A stretch of DNA of 64,000 nt from Halogeometricum rufum. Its GTDB lineage: Archaea > Halobacteriota > Halobacteria > Halobacteriales > Haloferacaceae. Position 1 is the first letter of the stretch; the number at the start of each line of letters is the position of its first letter. This document shows, in pieces, positions 7,657 to 16,055 of the stretch. Under the pieces are notes generated by a model. It worked only from the letters and a program-made list of their open reading frames with translations, searched no databases and was not told the DNA's origin. A program made the position numbers and the translations under genes. The stretch is taken from positions 124,001 to 188,000 of the forward strand of contig NZ_FOYT01000006.1 in the NCBI RefSeq assembly GCF_900112175.1, given 5' to 3'.

Positions 7657-8652
7657 CTAGACGCTCGGGAGTCGGTCGCCGAGGGCGTCGCGCGTCTCGG
7701 CCAGTCGGCAGCCGACGCGGATGACGCCGTCGAGTGCGAGGTGGACGACGTGGTCCAGCGAGGACTTCTCGTGAACCACGTGGTCGGGTGGCGAGTACGT
7801 GCTGGCGAAATCGAACAGTTCGGGTCGGCGCTCGGTGAGTCGCTTCCGGTAGCGACGGCTGACGATTCGTTTGCGGACGTAGCCGAGGAGACTCGTCGCG
7901 TAGTCGTGGTAGATGATAGCGTCGGGACAGTAGACGATCTGGTCGCGGTCGTAGCCGGCCTCGACGAGGCGGTAGGTGAGGTCGATGCCCTCGTGCCCCG
8001 CGCGGCCGCCGAGTCGCTCGTCGAACCCCGAGACCGAGCGGTGGGCGTCGCGGTCGATGGAGGTGTTGCCCTCGATGTTGAGGAGGTACGGCAGCGACCG
8101 GTCGCCGAGGTCGTACCACTGCTGGAGCCGGTTGTAGAACGACTTCGACTGCGGGAAGATGCGGCCGCGGACGGCGACCACGCCCTCGTCGTCGTGCGCT
8201 CGCCGGTGTGCCTCGACGAAGTCCGCTGCGGGGACGGCGTCGTCGTCGAGAAACAGCAGGAGGTCCGAGCGGGCGAGTTCGGCGCCGAGGTTGCGCGCGA
8301 GCGTGACGCCGCAGTTGCGGACGAGTTCGACGTACGTCGTCCCGTGGTCGAACTCGCGGAGTCGCGACTCGATGTCCCAGTCGACGCCGTTGTTCACGAC
8401 GACGAAATCGAACGCCTCGTGGGTCTGTGCCCCGAGGGCGTCGAGCACCGACTCGAACGCCTCGCGGTCGGTCCGGAACGTGACGACGACGACGGATATC
8501 GTCGGCTCGACGTCCGGAGCGTCGTCGAACTCGGTCTCGATGCGCCGACGGTACTCCTCGGGCAACGCCGCGAATCGTTCACTCTCGGGTGCGGCGGTGC
8601 TCACGTCGGCACCGGCCCCCGTCGTCTGCTCGCCGTCCGGTTCGCTACGCAT
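7657..8652 (-). CDS. Glycosyltransferase family 2
   Basis: A 331-residue GT-A fold glycosyltransferase. ISVVVVTFRTDREAFESV is the nucleotide-binding beginning (about residue 43), NCGVTLARNLGAELA and LLLFLDDDAVP (about 125-135) carry the DxD metal motif, and the second half holds DERLGGRAGHEGIDLTYRL, the acceptor-side ED/GHEG region. The C-terminal part lacks clear membrane helices. The ATG at 8652 (MRSEPDG) is chosen because it follows the stop of the small upstream gene by 5 nt. The frame stays open for another 120 codons upstream, across that small gene, but the extension is Arg-rich and atypical. The donor and acceptor sugars are unknown. Confidence 0.88.
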   Translation of the reverse strand: MRSEPDGEQTTGAGADVSTAAPESERFAALPEEYRRRIETEFDDAPDVEPTISVVVVTFRTDREAFESVLDALGAQTHEAFDFVVVNNGVDWDIESRLREFDHGTTYVELVRNCGVTLARNLGAELARSDLLLFLDDDAVPAADFVEAHRRAHDDEGVVAVRGRIFPQSKSFYNRLQQWYDLGDRSLPYLLNIEGNTSIDRDAHRSVSGFDERLGGRAGHEGIDLTYRLVEAGYDRDQIVYCPDAIIYHDYATSLLGYVRKRIVSRRYRKRLTERRPELFDFASTYSPPDHVVHEKSSLDHVVHLALDGVIRVGCRLAETRDALGDRLPSV

Positions 8653-8657
8653 GTCGG

Positions 8658-8900
8658 TTACTCGTCGCCCGTCTCGTCCGCGTCGGCGAACGCGGACGCC
8701 TCCGGGAGGGAGGCCACGTCCTCGTTCACGCCGCGGTAGGTCGCCGACGACACCGTTCGGTCGAACGAGTCCGCGTCGGGATACTCTCGAAACGTGAGAA
8801 CGCGGTCGTCCTGCGTCGTGAACACGACTTCCGTCGTCCCGTCTCGATGGCTGTACTCGTCTCCCTTCTGCGGCGTTCGGCCGCGGTCGTGTCCTGTCAT
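8658..8900 (-). CDS. Conserved-looking small protein (80 aa), unknown function
   Basis: An 80-residue acidic protein beginning MTGHDRGRTPQKGDEYSH, with a compact core (TTEVVFTTQDDRVLTFREY, about residues 22-40) and a very acidic tail. Codon use and acidity fit a genuine haloarchaeal gene, unlike the overlapping frames. The core looks like a short beta-hairpin sheet. I do not recognise a named family. It lies 5 nt upstream of the GT2 gene, in one transcription unit with it, and might be a small partner of that enzyme; that is inference only. Confidence 0.6.
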   Translation of the reverse strand: MTGHDRGRTPQKGDEYSHRDGTTEVVFTTQDDRVLTFREYPDADSFDRTVSSATYRGVNEDVASLPEASAFADADETGDE

Positions 8901-9036
8901 GAGCACCACTCGAACCGTCTGTCGGTTCGGCGTCGGACGCGCGGCGGTCGGGTCGGACTCCCGTGAAGTAGACCGCCGCGTCGGCGACACCCGACCCGAC
9001 CAGCTCGTACACGGCCCGGTCAACGCCCGGGACGGG

Positions 9037-9046
9037 TATGGTTATA
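9037..9046 (-). promoter_or_regulatory. Promoter box TATAACCATA (minus strand)
   Basis: Minus-strand TATAACCATA lies 137 nt before the ATG of the 80-aa gene. It is 25 nt before a GTG (9012) that opens the long frame continuous with the GT2 gene. It is probably the promoter of the 8900-7657 unit, with a long leader. Confidence 0.4.
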
Positions 9047-9222
9047 CGGGATTAAACGACGGAACGGTGGAACGGTCGTCGACATAAACAATGGAACAAT
9101 CGCCGTGAATCGCACGGCGGACCGGTCGCGGGCGGACGGTCGTGCGTGTCACTGACAACCGAAACCAAGGCTGACTGACCCCGCCAGTTGCTCGCTCGAA
9201 CGCGTCGCCACGTTACACGACT

Positions 9223-9232
9223 AATAACCAAA
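9223..9232 (+). promoter_or_regulatory. Promoter box AATAACCAAA
   Basis: AATAACCAAA lies 28 nt before the ATG of a 23-codon upstream ORF, which ends 4 nt before the membrane protein gene. The gap 8901-9335 therefore holds two divergent promoters and the small ORF; nothing else is evident in it. Confidence 0.45.
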
Positions 9233-9259
9233 GTCGCGCCAATCTTCGCACAGAGCGTG

Positions 9260-9331
9260 ATGTTCGTTCTCGGAATCGTCTGCAGCGGACTCGAAGACGA
9301 AGCGGCGCGTCGGCCGCGGGCGGGGGGCTGA
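9260..9331 (+). CDS. Upstream ORF (23 aa) just before membrane protein gene
   Basis: ATG 9260 opens 23 codons (begins MFVLGIVCSG, ends RAGG). The TGA at 9329-9331 lies 4 nt before the GTG start at 9336. It follows an AATAAC box by 28 nt. It belongs to the set of small coupled upstream ORFs described in the findings. No recognisable peptide function. Confidence 0.3.
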   Translation: MFVLGIVCSGLEDEAARRPRAGG

Positions 9332-9335
9332 CAGC

Positions 9336-11222
9336 GTGTCGCCTCCCCTGAGCCGACGTTCCGAGCCGACGTCGCCGCGGTGGACGAGAGCGCTCCTCCT
9401 CGTCGGCTTTCTCGGCCTCGCCGTCGCCGTCCTCGCGGCGCGTTCGAAGCCGGCGACCGGCTACGAGGTGTCGATATACGCGGCGACGCCGCCGGCCTTC
9501 TGGGTGGGCGTCGTCGGGGCGGCGGCCGTCGGTGCCGTCGCGACCCTGTTCGGCCGCAACCTCGTCCGCGCCGCCGGCGTCGGTCTGGCGGGTCTCGCCA
9601 CGGTGGCGTTCCTCTCGCTTCCCCTCGTCCGCGGCTACTACTACTACGGGTCGGGCGACGCGCTGACGCATCTCGGCTGGGCGAAGCGGATGCTCAATCC
9701 GGAGTTCGGGTTCTTCGACATCATCTACCCCGGGGGGCACTCGCTGGCCCTGTTCCTCTCGCAGTCGATGGGCGTCCCCGTCAGGTGGGGGATGATGTAC
9801 GCGATGCTCACCGTGTCGGTGCTGGCGTTGCTGTTCGTCCCCCTCGCCGTCTGGGTGGTCACCCGCGACTCCAGAGCCGTCGTCATCGCGGCGTTCACGG
9901 CCATGCTGATGCTACCCATCAACAACATCAGCACGCACTCGCACTTCCACAGTTACACGCTGACGACGCTGTACTTCCCGTTCGTCCTCTACTTGCTGTT
10001 CAAGCACCTCACCCGGTCGGCGGAGGACACCGCGCTGCCGAGTTGGGCGTCGGCGGCCAGCCTCGTCCTGCCCGTCGCGTTGATGGCGAACGTGTTCTAC
10101 CACCCGCAGGTGGCGGTGAACGTGCTCATCTTCATGGGCACCGTCCTCGCCGTCGGACTGGTGTGGCGCCGTCGCGTCCGGGTGTCGCATCCGACGGCGA
10201 CCGACGGCGGGCAACGTCACCGGCTGATAGTCGGACAGGTCGTCTTTCTCGCCGTCCTGCTGGCGGTGTGGGCGACCCAGTACCAGCAGACGTTCACGCT
10301 CTTGAACAACGTCTACCTGTCCGCGCAGGCGTTCTTGACCACCGGGACGGGCGCGGGACAGGTCGCCGCCCAACGGGGCGGGTCGGCTCAGTCCATCGGC
10401 GTGAGCATCGTCGAACTGTTCGTCAAACTGTTCGCGGTTAACGCCATCTACGTCGTCATCGCGACGGCGTTCATGGCCGCGCTGGTGTTCGGCATGGTGA
10501 GCGGACGGTCCGATAGCGGCGTGGCGGTGGCCTACATCGGCTTCTCCGCGTTCACGCTCGGCCCGTTCTTCGCGGTGCAGTTCATCGGCGACGTGTCGGG
10601 CTACTTCTTCCGGCACTTCGGGTTCGCGATGGTGCTGGTCGGCATCGTCGGCGCCATCGCCCTCTATCACCTCTCGGACGCCATCGGCGACGCCCTCGAC
10701 GGGCGCGAACGGGCCGTCGTCTCGGTGCTCACCGTCGCGGTGCTGTGTCTGTCGTTGGCGGCGTTCTTCCCCTCGCCGTACATGTACAACCCCTCGCCGC
10801 AGAGCCCCGAACAGCAGTTCGTCGGCTACGACACGGTCTTCGAACACCGCGCCGAGGGGGCCGCCGTGGCCGGTATCCGCGGCGGGCCGGGGCGCTTCAG
10901 CGACGCGCTGAACGCCGAGTTCGACAACCGGCTGAAGTGGACGCTGTCGGGGTCGGAGTTCAACAGCACGCAGAACGTGACGCGGTTCAGGGAGTACTCC
11001 TACTCCGAGCAGCCGTTCTACTATCTCACCGTCTCCGAGAAGGACAGGGCGCGGGAGTTGGTCGCGTACGACTCGCTCCGCTACGAGGAGGGCGACTTCG
11101 AGCGAATCGCGAACGGGACGCACCCGCGCATCTCGCACATCCAGACGAACGGCGAGTTCGACACCTACTACGTCGACCAGCGCGGCTACCCACTGGACCC
11201 GCCGGAGCAGACGGACGATTAA
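9336..11222 (+). CDS. Large polytopic membrane protein, possible GT-C-like glycosyltransferase
   Basis: A 628-residue protein with about 12-13 hydrophobic helices spread over residues 15-470 and a C-terminal soluble region of about 150 residues, predicted outside the membrane. The conserved-looking loop YYYYGSGDALTHLGWAKRML (about residues 102-121) after helix 3 or 4 contains an acidic GDALTHL motif, reminiscent of catalytic loops of GT-C enzymes that use lipid-phosphate sugars. I cannot assign a GT family, and similar haloarchaeal proteins are annotated only as membrane proteins. GTG 9336 is chosen by its position after the small upstream ORF. The neighbouring GT4 gene suggests a role in surface glycan assembly. 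Confidence 0.7.
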   Translation: MSPPLSRRSEPTSPRWTRALLLVGFLGLAVAVLAARSKPATGYEVSIYAATPPAFWVGVVGAAAVGAVATLFGRNLVRAAGVGLAGLATVAFLSLPLVRGYYYYGSGDALTHLGWAKRMLNPEFGFFDIIYPGGHSLALFLSQSMGVPVRWGMMYAMLTVSVLALLFVPLAVWVVTRDSRAVVIAAFTAMLMLPINNISTHSHFHSYTLTTLYFPFVLYLLFKHLTRSAEDTALPSWASAASLVLPVALMANVFYHPQVAVNVLIFMGTVLAVGLVWRRRVRVSHPTATDGGQRHRLIVGQVVFLAVLLAVWATQYQQTFTLLNNVYLSAQAFLTTGTGAGQVAAQRGGSAQSIGVSIVELFVKLFAVNAIYVVIATAFMAALVFGMVSGRSDSGVAVAYIGFSAFTLGPFFAVQFIGDVSGYFFRHFGFAMVLVGIVGAIALYHLSDAIGDALDGRERAVVSVLTVAVLCLSLAAFFPSPYMYNPSPQSPEQQFVGYDTVFEHRAEGAAVAGIRGGPGRFSDALNAEFDNRLKWTLSGSEFNSTQNVTRFREYSYSEQPFYYLTVSEKDRARELVAYDSLRYEEGDFERIANGTHPRISHIQTNGEFDTYYVDQRGYPLDPPEQTDD

Positions 11223-11312
11223 CTCGGCGGTAAACGAACGAGGTGGCGTCGCCAGCGCGGTCAGTTTTGGGCCGTTCCGGCCCGTTTCAGTCGCCGTTCG
11301 CGTAACCACCGC

Positions 11313-11320
11313 ATTACTAT
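11313..11320 (+). promoter_or_regulatory. Promoter box ATTACTAT for GT4 gene
   Basis: ATTACTAT ends 29 nt before the ATG at 11349, fitting a TATA box of a leaderless or near-leaderless transcript. Confidence 0.5.
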
Positions 11321-11348
11321 TCCGTCTAGCGACCGGGTTGCGAGTATA

Positions 11349-12401
11349 ATGCGGGCGACAGACGTTCTGTTGGTCGGACCGGCCGGTACGACCGGAGGTA
11401 TCGCGCAGTACATGCAAGAGCAGCGCCGTCGCCTCCCCCAGCGAGTCTCCGCTCGTATCTACGACGTCTCGGTGCCGATGGACGACTCCCGGTCGTTCCT
11501 CGTCGCGATGCTGACGGCGTTCGTGCAGATTCTCCGCTTCCCGTTCAGGCGGCCGCCGGACGTGGTCCACGTCCACTCCAGCCACTGGAACTCCTTCTAC
11601 CAGTCCGGACTGTACGTGATCATCGCGTCGCTGGTGTGGCGCGTCCCCGTCGTCCTCCACGTCCACGGGTCGTCGTTCGACTCGTTCATGCGGACGGACT
11701 CGAAGCCCGTCCGACTCTTCCAGTCGGTCGTCTTCTCGCAGTGTGACACGGTCATCGTCCTCTCGGACTACTGGCGGGACATCGTCGGCATGCGCGCCGA
11801 CGAGGAGAAGATAACCGTCCTCCCGAACGCCGTCGACCCGGGCGAGTACGACCCGCGCTACGACGCGCGGCCGGCGCATCTCGTCTTCGTCTCGAACCAC
11901 CTCGAACGCAAGGGCATCGAGGAGTTCGTCGAGGCGGTGGACGAACTGATGGCGAACGACGAGGACTGCCGCGTCACCATCGCCGGGAGCGGTCCGCTGT
12001 CGCACCTGTCCGAGGAGTTGGCCGAGCGACACGAGCGAGTGACCTACGAGGGCTACGTCTCCGAGGAGCGAAAGCGGGAGTTGCTGAACGAGGGGTCGGT
12101 GTTCGTCCTGCCGACGTACGCCGAGAACCTCCCCATCGCGCTCCTGGAGGCGATGGCCGGCGGCAACGCCCTCGTCTCGACGACGGTGGGCGCGATTCCG
12201 AGCCTCATCGACGACGACAACGGCGTTCTCGTCGAACCCGGCGACGTGGAGTCGCTGGCGGCCACGCTGTCGGACCTCGTCAACGACCCCGAGCGAGTCG
12301 AGGCGATGGCGCGGGAGAGTCGGGAACGCGTCGAACGTGACTACTCGTGGGCCGTCGCCAGCGAGCGACTGGACGACCTCTACCACGAACTCACCCACTG
12401 A
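11349..12401 (+). CDS. Glycosyltransferase family 4
   Basis: A 350-residue GT-B fold glycosyltransferase. The N-terminal glycine-rich loop is VGPAGTTGGIAQYM (about residues 9-22). The acceptor-domain His motif HVHSSHWNSF lies near 74, LHVHGSSFDS near 100, the interdomain LPNAVDPGEYDP near 160, and the donor-domain motif is YAENLPIALLEAMAGG (about 259-274), whose Glu residues contact the nucleotide-sugar ribose and phosphates. Family 4 enzymes retain anomeric configuration and build polysaccharides or glycolipids. A promoter box lies 29 nt upstream. The substrate is unknown. Confidence 0.92.
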   Translation: MRATDVLLVGPAGTTGGIAQYMQEQRRRLPQRVSARIYDVSVPMDDSRSFLVAMLTAFVQILRFPFRRPPDVVHVHSSHWNSFYQSGLYVIIASLVWRVPVVLHVHGSSFDSFMRTDSKPVRLFQSVVFSQCDTVIVLSDYWRDIVGMRADEEKITVLPNAVDPGEYDPRYDARPAHLVFVSNHLERKGIEEFVEAVDELMANDEDCRVTIAGSGPLSHLSEELAERHERVTYEGYVSEERKRELLNEGSVFVLPTYAENLPIALLEAMAGGNALVSTTVGAIPSLIDDDNGVLVEPGDVESLAATLSDLVNDPERVEAMARESRERVERDYSWAVASERLDDLYHELTH

Positions 12402-12517
12402 GGGCCGGCGAAGCGCCCGTGACCGCGCGCGCAGGGAGCGACGGACGGGACCGCGTCGTGGGACGTCTTCACGAGCCTGAAACGGGCGTGAATCGCCTCC
12501 TAAACGGGAATACGGCC

Positions 12518-12527
12518 CATAACTAAG
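12518..12527 (+). promoter_or_regulatory. Promoter box CATAACTAAG
   Basis: CATAACTAAG ends 26 nt before the GTG start at 12553, the leaderless spacing. Confidence 0.55.
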
Positions 12528-12552
12528 CGTAAACCGGGTCGAGACGTACCCG

Positions 12553-14148
12553 GTGAACGATACGTACGACGAAACTCGCCGAGCGTTCGTCTTGGGCCTC
12601 GACGGAGTCCCGTGGGGACTCCTCGAACGGTTCGTGGACGACGGCGAGTTACCGAACTTCGAGCGGCTCCTGACGGAGGGGGCCTCCGGTCCCCTCCGCA
12701 GTACGACGCCGGCGAACACGCCCGTGGCGTGGCCCTCCATCGCGACCGGAACGTGGCCCGACAAGCACGGGCTGTACGAGTTCATGAAGCTCGACTCCTC
12801 CTACAAGCAGTCGCCCTACTCCAGCGCGGACGTCCGGCAACCGCCGCTGTGGGAACTCGTCTCTCCCTCCGTCGTCGCCAACGTCCCGATGACGTACCCG
12901 ACGAGCGACCCCGGCGAGGACAGCGCCGTCGTCAGCGGCATGATGACGCCGGAGATAGACGGCGACGCCGTCAACCCCGACTCGTTCCGCGCGGAGTTCG
13001 AGCGTCGCTTCCCCGACTACGAGATAGACATCAAGTGGCGCGACTACGCGGGCCGCGAGCAGGAGTTCCTGCGCGACCTGGACCGGGTCCTCGACGGACG
13101 CCGGGAACTGATGGAGATGCTCATGGAGAACGAGGCGTGGCGGCTGTTCTTCTTCGTCTACGTCGCCCCCGACCGACTCCAGCACCTCATCTGGGACGAG
13201 GAGACGCTCTTGGAGCACTACGAGAAACTCGACGACGTCCTCGGCGACGTGATGGACTACTGCGAGGAACGCGGGTCGGACCTCTACGTCGTCTCCGACC
13301 ACGGCTTCGCGCCCATCGAGAAGGTCATCAGCGTCAACCGCATCCTCGCCGACGAGGGCCTGTTGACCGTCAAGGACAGCGACGGGACGCGCGGCGCCCT
13401 CGCGGGCGTCGGACTGGACAAAGAGCGCGTTCAGGGCGCGCTCCACAAGGTGGGCATCACGGACGAGAAACTCGTCGAGAACCTGCCGAAGCCCGTCGTC
13501 GACTTCTTCGCCGAGCGCATCCCCGGGAGTCACGGACTGTACGACGTCGACTTCGGCCAGACCGACGCGTTCCTCCACGGACTGGGCAGCGTCTACGTCA
13601 ACGACACAGAACGGTTCGAGAAGGGTACTGTCCCCCCGAAGGCCGTCGAACGGACGAAGCGAGACGTGATGCGCGTGCTCGAGGACGCGACGGACCCCGA
13701 GACGGGCGACCCCCTGCTGACCGTCCACGACAGCGACGACCGGTTCCCGAACGACCCGGAAGCGCCGGACATCGTGGTGGAAGCGAAGGAGGGATACCAC
13801 GTCGAACCCAAGTTGGGGGAACATGCGGTCGAACCCGCGACGGACATCGCCGCGTACCACCGGCCCGAGGGCATCTTCTTCGCTTGGGGCGACGACGTTC
13901 GCGCCGGGTCGACAGTCGAGGACGCCGCGGTGGTGGACGTGGCTCCGACGGTCCTCCACTCGCTCGGACAGGACGTCCCGGAGACGGCGGACGGACGCGT
14001 GCTCTCGGAGATATACGACCCCGACTCCGAACCCGCCACCGCCGCGGTCCGGACGAACCAGTACGCGAAACGCGAGGCGGCCGACGCCACCGAGACGGAC
14101 ACCGACACGGTGGAAGACCGCCTCCGCGGACTCGGGTACATGGAGTGA
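12553..14148 (+). CDS. Alkaline-phosphatase-fold phosphodiesterase (nucleotide pyrophosphatase type)
   Basis: A 531-residue protein of the type I phosphodiesterase / nucleotide pyrophosphatase family. FVLGLDGVPWGLLERF (about residues 14-29) gives the first metal Asp, ANTPVAWPSIATG (about 55-67) carries the nucleophile Thr/Ser, and VVSDHGFAPIEKVI (about 248-261) gives the Asp-His metal pair. KHGLYEFM and a late HRPEGIFFAWG segment also fit. There is no signal peptide, so it probably acts in the cytoplasm on a glycan precursor or lipid-linked intermediate. The extreme C terminus is VEDRLRGLGYME, almost identical to the tail of the RHH-like protein at 18933-19178. GTG start is supported by a promoter box 26 nt upstream; the beta-helix gene follows 24 nt downstream. 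Confidence 0.9.
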   Translation: MNDTYDETRRAFVLGLDGVPWGLLERFVDDGELPNFERLLTEGASGPLRSTTPANTPVAWPSIATGTWPDKHGLYEFMKLDSSYKQSPYSSADVRQPPLWELVSPSVVANVPMTYPTSDPGEDSAVVSGMMTPEIDGDAVNPDSFRAEFERRFPDYEIDIKWRDYAGREQEFLRDLDRVLDGRRELMEMLMENEAWRLFFFVYVAPDRLQHLIWDEETLLEHYEKLDDVLGDVMDYCEERGSDLYVVSDHGFAPIEKVISVNRILADEGLLTVKDSDGTRGALAGVGLDKERVQGALHKVGITDEKLVENLPKPVVDFFAERIPGSHGLYDVDFGQTDAFLHGLGSVYVNDTERFEKGTVPPKAVERTKRDVMRVLEDATDPETGDPLLTVHDSDDRFPNDPEAPDIVVEAKEGYHVEPKLGEHAVEPATDIAAYHRPEGIFFAWGDDVRAGSTVEDAAVVDVAPTVLHSLGQDVPETADGRVLSEIYDPDSEPATAAVRTNQYAKREAADATETDTDTVEDRLRGLGYME

Positions 14149-14172
14149 CCCTTCGGGTGGGGTGACCGTACG

Positions 14173-15774
14173 ATGACAGACGACGACGGTCGGACGTTCA
14201 CGCGTCGTCGACTCCTCGGCCTCCTCGGAAGCGCCGGCGTCGCCTCGGTCGCGGGGTGCGGCGGTCGGACCGAGACGCCGACGGAGACGCCAGAGATACC
14301 GGGGCCGTTCACGGAGACGCCGGGCGACCCGGACGACGGGACGCCGAAGACGCGACGCGGAGTCACGTTCGACCGCGTCGTGAACGCCGTCGACGACCTG
14401 GGGTGGGACCCGACGGGCGAGCAACCGATCGACCAGTCGCTCGAGAAGAACCTCCGCGAGGGGACGCTCATCGAGGTGCCGTCCGGCGAGTATCTGGTCC
14501 GCCGGCGGCACGACGTGGCCGACGTCTCCCGGTGGGGCATCGTCGGACTGGGCGAGACGCGGCGCGGCGTGCAGTTCACCGTCCCCGCGGGCAAGTCGTT
14601 CCGATGGATAATGGCCGACGGCGGGAGCGGCATCGTCGTCGAGAACTTCACCATGCAGCAGGGGAAGAAGTTCGACCGCTCGATGGGGATGGGCTTTCTC
14701 GTCGACGACGCCCTCCACCTGTACAACGTCGAGAAAGCCGGGTCGAACCCCCGGCAGGACTCGAAGTCGGGGTCGACGAACGGCATCGCCGTGCAGGTCA
14801 AGCAACCGGACGGCGTCGCCATCGTGGACACGTTCGTCCGGAAGGGACCGCAGGACTTCGCGCACTACCCCGGCAACTCCATCACCGTGTTCACCGGGCG
14901 CGGCCACCGCGGAACGGTGTACTACCGGAACCTCCACATCGAGAACGGGGGCGAACACGGCATCTACGCCTCCAAGGGACAGGGAGACGTCCGCGTCGAG
15001 GGCGGCCTGTTCAAGAACAACCTCGGCGACGGCGTCCGCATCTCCGGCGAGGGGTCGTGGGTGAAGGGCGCAACCGTCGTCGTCGACGCGACGGACCGCA
15101 CCCCCGGCAACCGGGGGAACTGGCATCAGGCGCGCGGCATCCACCTGCAGTCCGGCGAGTACGGCTACACCGGCGGACTGGTGGAGGACTGCACGGTCAT
15201 CGCGCGCGCGACGCCGCGCACGGAGGCCCTCTTGAAGATAGAGCACAGTCAGGGCGCCGCGACGGTGCGGAACTGCCGGTTCTACAACGACACGAACTAC
15301 CCGACTATCTCGGTGGACAAGCCCGACACGGGGAACCAACGCCCCGCGAAGCCGTGGGAGATGACGTTCGAGAACGTCGAGATAACCGGGCGGGCGACGA
15401 ACACCGTCGCGATGGCGATGGAGGGTCGGCCGCGGTCCCGCCTCTCGAACGTGACCATCGACCTGCCCGGCGTGGGCGTCGACGGCATCGTCCTCGACGA
15501 CTGCGAGGGAACCGTCCTCGACGGCGTGAGCGTCCTCACGGGGGGCTATCCGCTCCGCGTGTCCAGCAACGGTACCGGCGGCGGCAAGTGTCTGGCCACC
15601 CTCAAGAACCTCCACCGACTCCAGTCGTCGATGCTCTCGGACGTGGACGCCCAGCAACTCGCGAGTTCGCTGTCCGGGACCACCTGTCTGGACGGGACGG
15701 ACGCGGCCAAGCGGACTCTCGCCGTCATCGGCGTCACCGACGACAGCCTCTACGGAACGGTCCTCGACGAGTAG
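14173..15774 (+). CDS. Tat-exported lipoprotein with right-handed beta-helix
   Basis: A 533-residue protein. The N terminus has a twin-arginine motif (TRRRLLGLLG) followed by a hydrophobic stretch and the lipobox VAGC, then a Thr/Pro-rich spacer (TETPTETPEIP). This marks a Tat-dependent lipoprotein anchored on the outer membrane face. Residues about 60-500 have repeating short beta-strand patterns (for example VVENFTM, LYNVEKAG, YYRNLHIENGGEHGIY, VRISGEGSWVKG) of a pectate-lyase-like right-handed beta-helix. It is a paralogue of the next gene at 16056: both start the mature part with DRVVNAV-DLG and GTLIE-P-G-Y. It could bind or cleave extracellular polysaccharide; no catalytic residues can be assigned with confidence. 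Confidence 0.85.
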   Translation: MTDDDGRTFTRRRLLGLLGSAGVASVAGCGGRTETPTETPEIPGPFTETPGDPDDGTPKTRRGVTFDRVVNAVDDLGWDPTGEQPIDQSLEKNLREGTLIEVPSGEYLVRRRHDVADVSRWGIVGLGETRRGVQFTVPAGKSFRWIMADGGSGIVVENFTMQQGKKFDRSMGMGFLVDDALHLYNVEKAGSNPRQDSKSGSTNGIAVQVKQPDGVAIVDTFVRKGPQDFAHYPGNSITVFTGRGHRGTVYYRNLHIENGGEHGIYASKGQGDVRVEGGLFKNNLGDGVRISGEGSWVKGATVVVDATDRTPGNRGNWHQARGIHLQSGEYGYTGGLVEDCTVIARATPRTEALLKIEHSQGAATVRNCRFYNDTNYPTISVDKPDTGNQRPAKPWEMTFENVEITGRATNTVAMAMEGRPRSRLSNVTIDLPGVGVDGIVLDDCEGTVLDGVSVLTGGYPLRVSSNGTGGGKCLATLKNLHRLQSSMLSDVDAQQLASSLSGTTCLDGTDAAKRTLAVIGVTDDSLYGTVLDE

Positions 15775-15827
15775 CGCGACCGCACCCGCGAACCGCCGTT
15801 AATCCGCTATTAATGCCATCTTAACGC

Positions 15828-15833
15828 TTTTTT
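15828..15833 (+). terminator. T6 run, probable archaeal terminator
   Basis: Six T residues in a locally AT-rich stretch 54 nt after the lipoprotein stop, consistent with intrinsic oligo-T termination in archaea. The rest of the 281-nt gap before 16056 is AT-rich and holds the promoter of the next gene. Confidence 0.45.
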
Positions 15834-16026
15834 CTGGCCCGTAGACCGCTTCTCCGGAGAGAACGACGAACACCCGAATCGCCACTCTGGCTACCTCACC
15901 ACCCGAGTAAATACGACGTTAGAACGGATTATGTAAACGAAAGTGTGATATTCAGTATTTTGTGAAAGTACGCCAAAAAGTGGTATTTTTGCTAACTAAA
16001 AAGGGAGAAATAATCGATACCTTTAT

Positions 16027-16038
16027 TGCATTAATGCA
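16027..16038. promoter_or_regulatory. 12-bp perfect palindrome TGCATTAATGCA, possible operator
   Basis: The palindrome lies between a TATA-like CTTTATT box (ending 29 nt before the start codon) and the ATG at 16056. It would overlap the transcription start region, where a dimeric repressor could act. The surrounding 120 nt are strikingly AT-rich for this genome. Confidence 0.4.
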
Positions 16039-16055
16039 TTACTAAACAGCTGTCC

